Source: Clostridia bacterium (GTDB lineage: Bacteria; Bacillota; Clostridia; Oscillospirales; Acutalibacteraceae). Taken from it: DNA of 64,000 nucleotides. Location: NCBI GenBank assembly GCA_017513525.1, contig JAFXFC010000012.1:1-64000 (forward strand), written 5' to 3'. Positions 45,330 through 55,481 of this stretch are shown here, piece by piece; the first letter of the stretch is position 1, and each line of letters opens with the position of its first letter. The notes under the pieces are model-generated. The model was not told the origin of the DNA, ran no database searches, and saw only the letters and a list, made by a program, of their open reading frames with translations. The translations under genes and the position numbers were made by a program.

Positions 45330-46550
45330 ATGGCAAGAAAAACAGAATGTATTGCTATGCTGCTCGCAGGCGGACAGGGCAGCAGACTCGGTATTCTTAC
45401 AAAGAATATAGCAAAGCCCGCCGTACCCTATGGCGGAAAATACAGAATTATTGATTTTCCTCTTTCTAACTGCACAAATTCAGGTATCTACACCGTAGGC
45501 GTTCTTACTCAGTATCAGCCCCTTGAACTGAACGATTATATCGGTAACGGTCAGGCATGGGATCTTGACAGAAACGAGGGCGGCGTTCATATTCTTTCTC
45601 CCTATCAGCAGATAAAAGGCACCGAATGGTATAAGGGCACGGCAAATGCTATTTATCAGAACATAAACTTTATCGACCGCTATGACCCCGAATATGTTGC
45701 CATTCTTTCAGGTGACCATATTTATAAAATGGACTATGCGAAGATGCTCGATTTCCATAAGGAAAAGGATGCAGCATGTACTATAGCTATGCTTGAGGTT
45801 CCGTGGGAAGAAGCTTCAAGATTCGGTCTTATGTTTGTAAACGATGACGGTGAGATCACAGCCTTTGAAGAAAAGCCCAAGGTTCCCAAGTCAAATAAGG
45901 CTTCAATGGGTGTTTATATCTTCACATGGAAGAAGCTTCGTGAATATCTTATTGCAGACGAAAATACTCCCGGTTCATCAAACGACTTCGGTAAGAATGT
46001 TATTCCCGCAATGCACGAAGCAGGGGAGAGAATGTTTGCTTACCGCTTTGACGGCTACTGGAAGGATGTCGGAACTATCGACAGTCTCTGGGAAGCAAAC
46101 CTTGACCTTCTCAATCCCAAAGTAAACATTGACCTCAGTGATACATCATGGCCCATCTATTGCAAGAATTCAGCTCTTGCACCTCATTTTGCATCAAAGA
46201 ATTCCGCTATACAGAATTCTATGATCTCAGGCGGCTGTATGATAGACGGTAAGGTTGATTATTCTGTTCTTTTCTCTAATGTTACGGTTGAGAAGGGTGC
46301 TCAGGTCGAGTATTCAATAGTAATGCCCGGTGCTACCATTAAATCGGGTGCGAAGGTAAAATATGCGATGATTGCAGAAAATGCAGTTATTGAAGAAAAT
46401 GCGGTTGTCGGTGAAGATCCCGAAGAATGCACAGACCTTGAAAAGTGGGGCGTTGCAGTTATCGGCGCTGATGTTACTATCGGTAAAAAGGCAAAAATAT
46501 CCGCAAATCTTATGATAGACGAAAATGTTAAGGAGGGCGAAGTAAAATGA
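45330..46550 (+). CDS. glgC: glucose-1-phosphate adenylyltransferase
   Basis: This 406-residue enzyme makes ADP-glucose, the committed step of glycogen synthesis. It has the nucleotidyltransferase start [20 protein letters not shown], the catalytic [10 protein letters not shown], a substrate-lysine region ([10 protein letters not shown]) and a C-terminal left-handed beta-helix. Its stop overlaps the glgD ATG (ATGA). GGAAAGGAAG precedes the start. Confidence 0.95.
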   Translation: MARKTECIAMLLAGGQGSRLGILTKNIAKPAVPYGGKYRIIDFPLSNCTNSGIYTVGVLTQYQPLELNDYIGNGQAWDLDRNEGGVHILSPYQQIKGTEWYKGTANAIYQNINFIDRYDPEYVAILSGDHIYKMDYAKMLDFHKEKDAACTIAMLEVPWEEASRFGLMFVNDDGEITAFEEKPKVPKSNKASMGVYIFTWKKLREYLIADENTPGSSNDFGKNVIPAMHEAGERMFAYRFDGYWKDVGTIDSLWEANLDLLNPKVNIDLSDTSWPIYCKNSALAPHFASKNSAIQNSMISGGCMIDGKVDYSVLFSNVTVEKGAQVEYSIVMPGATIKSGAKVKYAMIAENAVIEENAVVGEDPEECTDLEKWGVAVIGADVTIGKKAKISANLMIDENVKEGEVK

Positions 46551-47665
46551 ACGGAAAAGATGTTCTCGGCATAGTATTTGCAAATACCGACGATGATGTA
46601 ATAAGTGAAATTACGGGTGTTCGCTCAATGGCTTCAGTGCCCTTCGGCGGCGGTTACCGTCTTGTTGACTTCGTGCTTTCCAACATGGTAAATGCAGGTG
46701 TCACAAAGGTAGGTATTGTTACAAATAATAACTATCAGTCCCTTATGGACCATATAGGCTCAGGCAAAACCTGGGATCTTTCAAGAAAGAGCGAAGGAAT
46801 ATATCTTCTTCCGCCCTTTAATGCAGAGGCTGTTGAAAACTATAACGCTTCAAGAATTGGTGCTATTAAGAATATTCTCCATTTCCTTGAAAAGTCACAT
46901 GAAGAATATGTGTTTATGACAGACTGCACATATGTTGCAAATCTTGATCTTAATGAGCTTTTCGATTACCACGAAAAGAGCGGCAGTGATATAACTCAGC
47001 TTTATATTCATGGCAAGACACCTGCTCTTAAGGATACTCCCGTGCTTGAAAAGATTGAAGACGGCAGAGTTACAAAGATGTCACTCGGCACAAATGAGGG
47101 CAAGACCTCTGACTTTGCTCTTAAGGCAGTAGTTATGAAAAAATCTCTTCTTGAAAGCCTTGTGTCCGTATCATATGCAAAAGGACTTGTATCCTTTGAA
47201 AAGGATATTCTTCTTAAGAATATCAAAAAGCTCAATATCGGTGCTTTTGAAATAAAGGGCTTCTGTAAGGTAATTGATTCTCTTCAGAGCTATTTTGAAG
47301 CAAACTTCTCTCTTCTTGATCCCAAGAATTATAAAGCTCTTTTCTCGGCTGAAAGACCTGTTTACACAAAGGTATATGATGATATGCCCACTGTTTACGG
47401 TCTTGGCAGCGATGTTGCAAATTCACTTATCGCAGACGGCTGTATCATTGAAGGCGAGGTTGAAAACTGTATCGTGTTCAGAGATGTAAGAGTTGAAAAG
47501 GATGCGGTTGTAAAGAATTCTATTCTTATGCCCCATTGCTTTATTGCACAGGCGGCTTCCGTAAACTACTGTATTGCAGATAAGGCTGTTACAGTCAGAA
47601 GCGGAAAATCACTTTCAGGTGCAGATTCATATCCCGTATATATCGGTAAGAATATTCACATCTGA
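46547..47665 (+). CDS. glgD: GlgD, regulatory partner of glucose-1-phosphate adenylyltransferase
   Basis: This 372-residue GlgC paralog lacks the intact LAGGxGxRL loop ([20 protein letters not shown]) and the catalytic GDH (replaced by [11 protein letters not shown]). It is therefore probably inactive itself and modulates GlgC as in Geobacillus and other Firmicutes. It is translationally coupled to glgC. Confidence 0.93.
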   Translation: MNGKDVLGIVFANTDDDVISEITGVRSMASVPFGGGYRLVDFVLSNMVNAGVTKVGIVTNNNYQSLMDHIGSGKTWDLSRKSEGIYLLPPFNAEAVENYNASRIGAIKNILHFLEKSHEEYVFMTDCTYVANLDLNELFDYHEKSGSDITQLYIHGKTPALKDTPVLEKIEDGRVTKMSLGTNEGKTSDFALKAVVMKKSLLESLVSVSYAKGLVSFEKDILLKNIKKLNIGAFEIKGFCKVIDSLQSYFEANFSLLDPKNYKALFSAERPVYTKVYDDMPTVYGLGSDVANSLIADGCIIEGEVENCIVFRDVRVEKDAVVKNSILMPHCFIAQAASVNYCIADKAVTVRSGKSLSGADSYPVYIGKNIHI

Positions 47666-47680
47666 TAGCGGAGGTAAAAG

Positions 47681-49108
47681 ATGAAAGTATTATATGCTGT
47701 AAGTGAAGCTAAGCCCTTTATAGCTTCAGGAGGACTCGGAGATGTTGCGGGAAGTCTGCCCGCAGCACTCAGAAAAAGACTTATCGGGTGCAGAGTCGTT
47801 ATGCCCTTATATGAGGGTATTCCCGAAAAATTCAGAAATGAAATGAAGTTTATAACTCATATTACCGTGCCGGTTGCATGGAGAAGACAGTATTGCGGTA
47901 TATTTGAGGCAAAATATAACGGAGTTATTTATTATTTTCTTGATAATCAGTATTATTTCAAGCGTCAGGGTATCTACGGACATTATGACGATGCGGAAAG
48001 ATTTGCATTTTTCTCCCGTGCAGTGCTTGAAATGATTCCTTACATTGATTTTAAGCCCGATGTCATTAACTGTAATGACTGGCAGACCGCTCTCGTTCCC
48101 GTTTATTATTCACTCTTCTACGGTATGAGAGAAGGCTTCGAAAACATCAAAACTGCTTTTACTATCCATAATATTCAGTATCAGGGACAGTTCGGCGAAG
48201 AAATAATGGAGGATGTTCTCGGTATCCCCAAGGAATATTCCTCACTTCTTCATAACGATGACTGTATTAACCTTATGAAGGGTGCTATTGAATGTGCCAA
48301 TGCCGTAACAACTGTAAGCCCCTCATATGCAAAGGAAATTCTTGATCCATATTATTCACACGGACTTGATAACATCCTTCGTATGAGAAGCTGGAAGATA
48401 CACGGAATATTGAACGGTATTGATACTGTTGCAAATGACCCTGCAGGGGATAATAATCTTCCCGTAAAGTTCAGTGCAGATGATATTGACGGTAAGGCTG
48501 TTTGTAAGGCAGCACTTCAGAAAGAAATGGGACTTCCCCAAAAGGCAGATACTCCCGTTATCGGTATGGTAACCCGTCTTGTTTCACATAAGGGGCTTGA
48601 TCTTGTTGAAAGAGTGCTTGAAGAGCTTTTGTGTACAAGCGATGTTCAGGTAATTGTTCTCGGTTCAGGTGACTGGCAGTATGAAACCTTCTTTACGGGT
48701 CTTGCTGCAAAATATCCCGATAAGCTTGCAGTAAAAATAGGCTTTGTGCCCTCTCTTGCAAGCCGTATTTACGGTGGTTGTGATATTTTCCTTATGCCTT
48801 CACAGAGTGAACCCTGCGGACTTTCACAGATGTTTGCTTTAAGATACGGCTCAATTCCTGTTGTCCGCGCAACAGGCGGTCTTCGTGACTCTGTAAAGGA
48901 TTCAGGTGACAATGAAGGCAACGGCTTTGTATTTGAAGAATATAATGCTCATGCAATGCTTCATACAATAAGAAGAGCACTTGAAGGCTATAAGGATTCT
49001 GAGGGCTGGGCTATTCTCAGAAAGAGAGCTATGGAATGCGATTATTCATGGGGACGCAGTGCAAATGAGTATATCAAGCTCTATAAAGCACTTGTAAAAG
49101 GAGAGTAA
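47681..49108 (+). CDS. glgA: glycogen synthase (ADP-glucose type, GT5)
   Basis: This 475-residue enzyme elongates alpha-1,4-glucan. It has the N-terminal ADP-glucose loop KPFIASGGLGDVAGSLP, NCNDWQTALVP, TIHNIQYQG, the second-domain RLVSHKGLDL and the C-terminal PSQSEPCGLSQMFALRYG. GGAGG precedes the ATG, 15 bases after glgD. Confidence 0.96.
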   Translation: MKVLYAVSEAKPFIASGGLGDVAGSLPAALRKRLIGCRVVMPLYEGIPEKFRNEMKFITHITVPVAWRRQYCGIFEAKYNGVIYYFLDNQYYFKRQGIYGHYDDAERFAFFSRAVLEMIPYIDFKPDVINCNDWQTALVPVYYSLFYGMREGFENIKTAFTIHNIQYQGQFGEEIMEDVLGIPKEYSSLLHNDDCINLMKGAIECANAVTTVSPSYAKEILDPYYSHGLDNILRMRSWKIHGILNGIDTVANDPAGDNNLPVKFSADDIDGKAVCKAALQKEMGLPQKADTPVIGMVTRLVSHKGLDLVERVLEELLCTSDVQVIVLGSGDWQYETFFTGLAAKYPDKLAVKIGFVPSLASRIYGGCDIFLMPSQSEPCGLSQMFALRYGSIPVVRATGGLRDSVKDSGDNEGNGFVFEEYNAHAMLHTIRRALEGYKDSEGWAILRKRAMECDYSWGRSANEYIKLYKALVKGE

Positions 49109-49110
49109 TA

Positions 49111-49977
49111 ATGGCTGAATTTATTTTTTCCGCATTCGCTGATGAAGCAGGCGGCGGACTTTTAAGTCAGATAGATGCTCTTAAGGCAAACGGTATTACT
49201 CACATAGAACCAAGAGGTTTAGATGAGGGAAATATTTCTACCTTTACGGCAGAACAAGCGAAGGCAGTTAAAAAAATACTTGATGAACACGGAATCGGTG
49301 TTTCTTCCGTAGGCTCACATTTCGGTAAAATCAATATAAAGGATTCCTTTGAGGCTCATTTTGAGTCCTTCAAGCAGTGTGTTGAAAATGCAAACATTCT
49401 CGGCACCGAGAATATCAGAATGTTCAGCTTTTATATTGATGAGGGTGAAAATTACGATTCCTACCGTGATGAGGTTTTCGAGCGTCTTGAAAAAATGGCT
49501 GACTACGCAAGAAAAGGCGGTATCTGGTGCTGTCATGAAAACGAAAAAGGCATTTTCGGTGATAACGATGTAAGATGTCTTGATATTCTTACAACCTTCA
49601 AGGATAAGATAAAGGGTATATTCGATCCTGCAAACTTCATTCAGTGCAAGGTTGAAATTCTTCCCGCATTCGAAAAGCTCAAAGATTATATAGAATATAT
49701 GCATATCAAGGATTGCCGTATGTCCGACGGTTTCGTTGTTCCCTGCGGTAAGGGTGACGGCAATATTGAAGAGCTCATAAGACGCTTCAGTAAGACAGAG
49801 GGTAAGCATTTCCTGACCCTTGAACCGCACCTTAAGGTTTTCGACGGCCTTAAAGACCTTGAGCTTACGGGCGGCGCAGAATCAGTTAAGGAAGAATACG
49901 AATATCCCACAAACCGTGATGCCTTCGATGCAGCCTGCAAGGCTTTCCATGAGGTTTATGCCGCTGCATTGAAATAA
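49111..49977 (+). CDS. sugar phosphate isomerase/epimerase (TIM barrel)
   Basis: This 288-residue protein has the xylose-isomerase-like AP endonuclease 2 fold. Acidic metal ligands lie in CCHENEKGIFG, FDPANFIQ, MHIKDCRM and LTLEPHL. It starts two bases after glgA behind AAAGGAG, so it is the fifth gene of the glycogen operon. The substrate is unknown; a role in carbohydrate supply is inferred from position. Confidence 0.82.
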   Translation: MAEFIFSAFADEAGGGLLSQIDALKANGITHIEPRGLDEGNISTFTAEQAKAVKKILDEHGIGVSSVGSHFGKINIKDSFEAHFESFKQCVENANILGTENIRMFSFYIDEGENYDSYRDEVFERLEKMADYARKGGIWCCHENEKGIFGDNDVRCLDILTTFKDKIKGIFDPANFIQCKVEILPAFEKLKDYIEYMHIKDCRMSDGFVVPCGKGDGNIEELIRRFSKTEGKHFLTLEPHLKVFDGLKDLELTGGAESVKEEYEYPTNRDAFDAACKAFHEVYAAALK

Positions 49978-49991
49978 GAAAGGAATTTAAT

Positions 49992-51446
49992 ATGAAAATC
50001 AGAAAAACAATAGCATTTCTTCTTGCTGCACTGCTTATCGTTGCTGCTTTACCCTTAAGTGTAAGTGCAGCAGAATATCCTGCTGCAGAAGAAATAGAAT
50101 ATATCTTCCATGATATGGGATTTGTTACCTGGGGCGACGGTTATTTCGGCTGCCACATGATGAATCCCGACGGTGATGATGTGCCCGACAGAGTTGCCCA
50201 CGAATATATTCAGCTGGCAGGAAAGCTCAAGGACTATTCTTTTGAAGAACCGATTCCCGGAGATGACGAGCATTTTATGTACGGCTATTCTCTGAGTTAT
50301 GATGATTATATTGCAATAATTGATGAATGCTTTGTAAATCACAGCGACATGAAAGCTTACCTTACCAACGAATGGAATAACTATTATGACGAAGCAACAA
50401 ATACTGTAAAATGGTATACCGGCGGATACGGCGGACCTGCCGATTGGATCGTTGATAATATTTATTATTCATCAGAAAATCTTGTCTATGCCACTGGTAA
50501 ATTCGTTGAATACGGCTATGAAGACTCCTATTTCGACGGTATGGAAGAAAATTGGGACTATATTATTATGGGAGACGGAGATGATTCCTATAAGGCAGAG
50601 ATCAATGACTGTATCCTTCTTGGTCTGCAGTATGTAGACGGTGAATGGAAAATTCTTGAATACCGTGAAAACTCATATCATATCGTTGATAATGTGTTAT
50701 ATGAGGTACTGGACAGAGAAGTATTTGACCGTCTTGTTATCGAAAGCGGCAATGCGAAGGTTGAGGCATATGAAGAAAGTGTTGATTTTACATGGGGCTT
50801 CGTTGCAAACGGAAATAAGTGGTACACTGACGGCAGCGAGCTTTCATATGAAATAGAAACTGCAGAAGGCTATGAGCTCGTAAGCGTTGTTCTTAAGGAT
50901 GATAACGGAACAAAAGAAATAAAAGCAGTTGACGGTGTGTATACAATTTCTCCCAAGGGCTTTGCCTCTCTTACAGTTAACACTGCAAAGATTCCCACTG
51001 TGGTAGCGCCTGTTTCACCCGAAATCACAGAAATAAAGGTTTCCGAAAACAAGACCGATATTTATGTTGTAGAAGGTCAGAGCATTGCTGAAATTACAGA
51101 AGCTCTTGCAGGTGACACGGAAATTCTTAAGGCTGACGGCTCAAAGGCTGCCGCTGACGATAAGATTGCAAGCGGTATGCAGATAGTTCTTAAGGATAAA
51201 GAAGGAAAGACGATTGATACAAAGACAGTTGTTGTTCCCGGTGATATTGACGGCGATGCTAAGGTAAATTCAGAAGACGCAAGAAGTGCACTTCGTGCTT
51301 CTGTTGAGCTTGATAAGCTTGACGGTTGGCGAGCAACAGCAGCAAATGTTAACGGCGGCACAATAAAGGCAGAGGATGCACGACTTATTCTCAGAGCTTC
51401 TGTTGAGCTTGAGGATGCTGCAGACTGGCTTCCCAATCTTATATAA
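49992..51446 (+). CDS. secreted protein with C-terminal dockerin-like domain
   Basis: This 484-residue protein has a signal peptide (TIAFLLAALLIVAALPLSVSA). A central acidic, aromatic region of no recognised family follows (about 30-260), then beta-rich linker domains. The C-terminus carries two dockerin repeats: GDIDGDAKVNSEDARSALRA, with the Ca-binding D-x-D-x-D pattern, and NVNGGTIKAEDARLILRA, which has degraded ligands. Dockerins bind cohesins on scaffoldins; no cohesin is seen here. It follows the isomerase by 14 bases, so it may share the glycogen operon transcript. Confidence 0.8.
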   Translation: MKIRKTIAFLLAALLIVAALPLSVSAAEYPAAEEIEYIFHDMGFVTWGDGYFGCHMMNPDGDDVPDRVAHEYIQLAGKLKDYSFEEPIPGDDEHFMYGYSLSYDDYIAIIDECFVNHSDMKAYLTNEWNNYYDEATNTVKWYTGGYGGPADWIVDNIYYSSENLVYATGKFVEYGYEDSYFDGMEENWDYIIMGDGDDSYKAEINDCILLGLQYVDGEWKILEYRENSYHIVDNVLYEVLDREVFDRLVIESGNAKVEAYEESVDFTWGFVANGNKWYTDGSELSYEIETAEGYELVSVVLKDDNGTKEIKAVDGVYTISPKGFASLTVNTAKIPTVVAPVSPEITEIKVSENKTDIYVVEGQSIAEITEALAGDTEILKADGSKAAADDKIASGMQIVLKDKEGKTIDTKTVVVPGDIDGDAKVNSEDARSALRASVELDKLDGWRATAANVNGGTIKAEDARLILRASVELEDAADWLPNLI

Positions 51447-51465
51447 CATCTGCATAAATGATTCA

Positions 51466-51502
51466 GACTGAGGTGTAAATTTTACGCCTCGGTCTATTTT
51501 TT
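51466..51502 (+). terminator. terminator of the glycogen operon
   Basis: GACTGAGGTGTAAA pairs with TTTACGCCTCGGTC (G-U pairs) and is followed by TATTTTTTT. Confidence 0.82.
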
Positions 51503-51519
51503 TACTGCTTTTTTTATAC

Positions 51520-51548
51520 TTGATTTTATTGAAAACAGAGCGTATAAT
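51520..51548 (+). promoter_or_regulatory. promoter of the LTA-synthase-like gene
   Basis: TTGATT, a 17-base spacer and a perfect TATAAT lie about 50 bases before the ATG. Confidence 0.75.
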
Positions 51549-51596
51549 ATATAAATTAAAAGAATAACTTCCTTTTTTATTTGTAAGGAGAATGAA

Positions 51597-53441
51597 ATGT
51601 TAATAGCAATTGGTATAATTATAGGTTTGCTTATAAGCATTGCCGATATAGTTTTTGTTTTGAAAAGCCGCAGGGTAAAAGGTATTATTCATGCACTTGT
51701 CCGTGATACCGTTTTAATAAATCTTTTTCATTACGGTGTTATGAAATATATTTTTAGAACAGAGAATATTTATTCTGTTTCTGCTCACGAAAATACATAT
51801 TGGCTTCTGAGTATAGGCATGTGCCTTGCTGTAGCGGTAATATATTTTCTCGCAATATTTTTACTGCATAAATTTTCTCTCGGAGAAAAAAGTGAAATAA
51901 AGAGAAAAAAAGGAAATGTCGCAGTTAAAATTATCGGACTTCTTTTATTTGCTCTCGGTGTAGCCGCATTGACAGGGACTGTCTGGGGCAAGGACTTTTT
52001 CGGCGACCTTACTCCCGACCAGATACTTATAAATCTTAATTCTCCCACTGAGGGAACGGATGCGAGTGTTTATATTTCGGCAATTGAAGGTCCGTTTCTT
52101 TCAACGGCACTTTTTACTGCGATATACTGTTTATTTGCATTCTCAGACCGTAAATTTGTATTCCGCAATAAAGAAAAGACTGTAACCGTATTACCCGTTA
52201 TTGCCTTAAGAGCAATAAGCCTTGTACTTGCTGTTTCAATGTTAGCAGGCGGCTGTGCATACGGTATCAATCAGTTTCAGCTTGTGCAGCTTTATCATTC
52301 TTATCTTACTGCATCTGAATTCATTGAAGAGAATTTTGCAGATCCCAACACAGTAAAGCTTACTTTCCCCGAAGAAAAGAGAAATCTTATTCATATCTAT
52401 CTTGAAAGTATGGAAAATACCTTCCTTTCAAAGGAACTCGGAGGCTTTTGTGAGGATAATCTGATTCCTCATTTATATGATCTGTCTTTTGAAGGAATAT
52501 CTTTCTCAAATAAGGAAGAGGGCTTGGGCGGATTTTTGGAGTCCACGGGTGCCGGCTGGTCAGTAGCTTCCATGGTAAATATGGGAACGGGACTTCCCAT
52601 GAAAGTTCCCGATAAGCAGAATCAGTACGGAGATGCAGATAATTTCCTTCCCGGTGTTACTGCTATAGGCGATATACTTAAAGCTCAGGGCTATGAACAG
52701 ACAGTAATGTTCGGTGCGAATGCAGATTTCGGCGGTCTTACATATTACTTTAAGTCTCACGGTGACTTCACCATAATCGACCATAAGGAAGCAAAAAAGA
52801 GAGGCTATATTCCCCAAAACTATAAGGTTTTCTGGGGATATGAGGACGATAAGCTCTACGAATATGCAAAAGAGGAGCTCATCCGCCTTTATGAAACAGG
52901 AAAGCCCTTCCACTTTATGATGGAAACGGCCGATACACACACTCCCGAAGGATACCTCAGCCCAAAAGCACCAAAACCCTATGATGATAAGTATGCAAAT
53001 GCTGTGCGTTATTCTCAGGAAGAAACATATAATTTCGTTCGTTGGATACAGGAACAGCCATTTTATGAGAATACCACTATCGTTCTTATCGGTGACCATT
53101 TAAGCATGGCAAAGAAATTCTTTGAAGGACTCGACGGTATAAAGAAATATCACAGAACATGCTATAATCTTATATTAAATCCAGCCGAAGGACTTTCAGA
53201 TGTTAACGAGGACAGACTGTTTGACAGAGATTGGGCAGTATTTGATATGTTCCCGACACTTCTCGCAAGTATCGGTGTTGAGATAGAAGGTGACAGGCTC
53301 GGAATAGGCACAAACCTTTTCTCCGACCGTGATACGGTATTTGAAGAGTTCGGCGTAGATTTTGTAAATGACGAGCTTGTGAAACGCAGTAATTTCTATA
53401 ACTTTAATATTCTTATTTCCAATAATAAAGGAGAGCAATGA
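51597..53441 (+). CDS. LTA synthase-family phosphoglycerol transferase (sulfatase fold)
   Basis: This 614-residue membrane enzyme has about five N-terminal helices and an extracellular alkaline-phosphatase-fold domain. Metal and catalytic motifs are [12 protein letters not shown] and the nucleophile Thr in [28 protein letters not shown] and VLIGDHLSM supply further ligands. It probably adds phosphoglycerol or phosphoethanolamine to a surface polymer or lipid. It has its own promoter and is followed after one base by trpB. Confidence 0.88.
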   Translation: MLIAIGIIIGLLISIADIVFVLKSRRVKGIIHALVRDTVLINLFHYGVMKYIFRTENIYSVSAHENTYWLLSIGMCLAVAVIYFLAIFLLHKFSLGEKSEIKRKKGNVAVKIIGLLLFALGVAALTGTVWGKDFFGDLTPDQILINLNSPTEGTDASVYISAIEGPFLSTALFTAIYCLFAFSDRKFVFRNKEKTVTVLPVIALRAISLVLAVSMLAGGCAYGINQFQLVQLYHSYLTASEFIEENFADPNTVKLTFPEEKRNLIHIYLESMENTFLSKELGGFCEDNLIPHLYDLSFEGISFSNKEEGLGGFLESTGAGWSVASMVNMGTGLPMKVPDKQNQYGDADNFLPGVTAIGDILKAQGYEQTVMFGANADFGGLTYYFKSHGDFTIIDHKEAKKRGYIPQNYKVFWGYEDDKLYEYAKEELIRLYETGKPFHFMMETADTHTPEGYLSPKAPKPYDDKYANAVRYSQEETYNFVRWIQEQPFYENTTIVLIGDHLSMAKKFFEGLDGIKKYHRTCYNLILNPAEGLSDVNEDRLFDRDWAVFDMFPTLLASIGVEIEGDRLGIGTNLFSDRDTVFEEFGVDFVNDELVKRSNFYNFNILISNNKGEQ

Positions 53442-53442
53442 T

Positions 53443-54687
53443 ATGAAAACATACAGAGATTTTGATAATTATGTAAAAGAATTTCCCGATGAAAGAGGTT
53501 ATTTCGGTGAATACGGCGGTGCAATTCTTCCCGATGAGCTGGTACCCGCATTCAAAGAAATAGATAAGGCTTATCAGGAGATATGCCATTCTGCACAGTT
53601 TATTAATGAACTCAGAAGAATCAGAAGAGAATTTCAGGGCAGACCTACTCCCGTATATCACTGTGAAAGACTCAGCCGTCTTTTCGGCTCATGTCAGATA
53701 TATCTCAAGCGTGAGGATCTTAACCACACAGGTGCACATAAATTAAATCACTGTATGGGTGAGGGACTTCTTGCAAAGTTTATGGGTAAGAAGAAGCTTA
53801 TTGCTGAAACAGGCGCAGGTCAGCACGGTGTTGCTCTTGCTACAGCTGCAGCTTATTTCGGACTTGAATGTGACATTTATATGGGCGAAGTCGATATCGC
53901 AAAACAGCATCCCAATGTTATCAGAATGAAGATGCTCGGTGCTAATGTAATTCCCGTAACTCACGGTCTTAAAACTCTCAAAGAAGCAGTTGACGCAGCG
54001 TTTGACGCATATATGAGAGAATATAAGGATGCTATTTACTGTATAGGCTCAGTTCTCGGTCCTCATCCGTTCCCTCTTATGGTAAGAGATTTCCAGAGAA
54101 TAGTAGGCGATGAGGCTAAAGAACAGTTTGTCGGCATGACAGGTATTCTTCCCGATGCAGTATGCGCTGCAGTCGGCGGCGGTTCAAACAGTATCGGTAT
54201 GTTTGAAGCCTTCCTTAATGAACCCGTTGATATTTTTGGTGTTGAGCCTCTCGGCAGAAGCGAGAATATCGGTGATCATGCTGCAAGTATGAAATACGGC
54301 TCAAAGGGTACTCTTCACGGCTTTGAAAGTATTCTTCTTCAGGATGAAAACGGTGAACCTCTTCCCGTATATTCAATAGCTTCAGGTCTTGATTATCCCG
54401 GTGTCGGTCCCGAACACGCATATCTCAGAGATTGCGGAAGAGTAGTTTATGACGGTGTAACAGATGAAGAAGCTATGAGTGCATTCTTCCTTCTTTCAAA
54501 ATATGAGGGAATTATTCCTGCAATCGAAAGCTCACATGCAGTAGCATATGCCATTAAGTATGCAAAGGAAAAGGGCAAAGGCTCAATACTCGCTTGTCTT
54601 TCAGGCAGGGGCGATAAGGATATCGACTATGTATACGAAAACTTCGGTACAGGTGAAGAGCTCCTTGAAAAGCACCTTTTGCTGTAA
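53443..54687 (+). CDS. trpB: tryptophan synthase beta chain (orphan)
   Basis: This 414-residue PLP enzyme has the TrpB pattern: HTGAHKLNH with PLP lysine K100, the catalytic Glu in [12 protein letters not shown], phosphate-binding GGGSNSIG and C-terminal [10 protein letters not shown]. The residues after the lysine read LNH rather than INN, an unusual change at the cofactor site. No trpA or other trp gene is visible, and it is paired with a cell-envelope enzyme. A salvage reaction from indole and serine, or another indole-like substrate, is possible. AAAGGAG precedes the ATG. Confidence 0.9.
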   Translation: MKTYRDFDNYVKEFPDERGYFGEYGGAILPDELVPAFKEIDKAYQEICHSAQFINELRRIRREFQGRPTPVYHCERLSRLFGSCQIYLKREDLNHTGAHKLNHCMGEGLLAKFMGKKKLIAETGAGQHGVALATAAAYFGLECDIYMGEVDIAKQHPNVIRMKMLGANVIPVTHGLKTLKEAVDAAFDAYMREYKDAIYCIGSVLGPHPFPLMVRDFQRIVGDEAKEQFVGMTGILPDAVCAAVGGGSNSIGMFEAFLNEPVDIFGVEPLGRSENIGDHAASMKYGSKGTLHGFESILLQDENGEPLPVYSIASGLDYPGVGPEHAYLRDCGRVVYDGVTDEEAMSAFFLLSKYEGIIPAIESSHAVAYAIKYAKEKGKGSILACLSGRGDKDIDYVYENFGTGEELLEKHLLL

Positions 54688-54704
54688 TCTATAAAAAAGA
54701 GAAA

Positions 54705-54743
54705 ACCCGAAAGTCCTCAAAAGACTTTCGGGTGATTTTTTTT
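54705..54743. terminator. bidirectional terminator after trpB
   Basis: ACCCGAAAGTC pairs with GACTTTCGGGT around CTCAAAA. T-runs follow on the plus strand, and an A-rich stretch (AAAAAAGAGAAA) upstream gives the reverse signal. Confidence 0.9.
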
Positions 54744-54749
54744 GGTAGA

Positions 54750-55478
54750 TTATATAAAGTAAACAAGAGATGCAAGAAGAATTTCCGCTGCAAAGTATGT
54801 ATACATATTAAATAACTTGAGCTTAAAATTCTTTTTGTGTCTTTTGTCGAACATAAGAAAGGATATTGAGAAGTCCGATAAAACAAAGCACACTGCACCG
54901 AGTATCGCACAAACAAGAATAAAGGGAGTAATCTCTGCTTTTACAGCTTCAATGCCGAGAATTGATGCCTTGCAAAGCATTGTCATAATAACAATGCCGT
55001 AAATGATAATGGGTAGCTTCATAAGTCCCTTGAGGTTCATTTTTGACCTTATCATGCAAACTATAAAGAGAATTACAAAAATAACTATTGCAATTATTTC
55101 ACCGATTGAATAAAAGCTCTTTTCGGGGAAATATACTGTCATTGAATTGATTCCTATTATGTATGCTCTTATAAAGCAGATGTGTGAGGATAAAAAGCTC
55201 AAAAAACCTAACACATAAAATATTTTGTGGAACCATAGATGCAAAAACAGATCTCCGAGCCACGAGAATACAAGAGCAATTATCATAGCCTTGTCAAACT
55301 CAGAAAATTCACCTGTCATAATGACGCATAACACACCGACAGCAATATAGCCGGTAGCACCGATCATTTTATAAAGCAGGGATTTGGGGCAGGCACCGTC
55401 TTTCTGGGCATACACATAAGGATATGTGATCGCGATTACACCTACTGCAATAACGGCTGTCAGGATTTTAAGTAACAT
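54750..55478 (-). CDS. YhhN-family membrane protein (lysoplasmalogenase-like)
   Basis: This 242-residue protein has about eight membrane helices and the family residues in SWLGDLFLHLW, FLSSHICFIRAY and GAVCFVLSDFSIS. The animal homolog TMEM86B cleaves lysoplasmalogens; many anaerobic clostridia contain plasmalogens, so a related lipid role is plausible. It starts three bases after the GDPD-like gene and is probably co-transcribed with it. Confidence 0.78.
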   Translation of the reverse strand: MLLKILTAVIAVGVIAITYPYVYAQKDGACPKSLLYKMIGATGYIAVGVLCVIMTGEFSEFDKAMIIALVFSWLGDLFLHLWFHKIFYVLGFLSFLSSHICFIRAYIIGINSMTVYFPEKSFYSIGEIIAIVIFVILFIVCMIRSKMNLKGLMKLPIIIYGIVIMTMLCKASILGIEAVKAEITPFILVCAILGAVCFVLSDFSISFLMFDKRHKKNFKLKLFNMYTYFAAEILLASLVYFI

Positions 55479-55481
55479 TTT

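Noticed and set aside
46547..47665. GlgD as a decayed, non-functional GlgC duplicate
   Set aside because: Loss of catalytic loops is normal for GlgD, which acts as a modulator of GlgC in Firmicutes, and the frame is intact and coupled to glgC.
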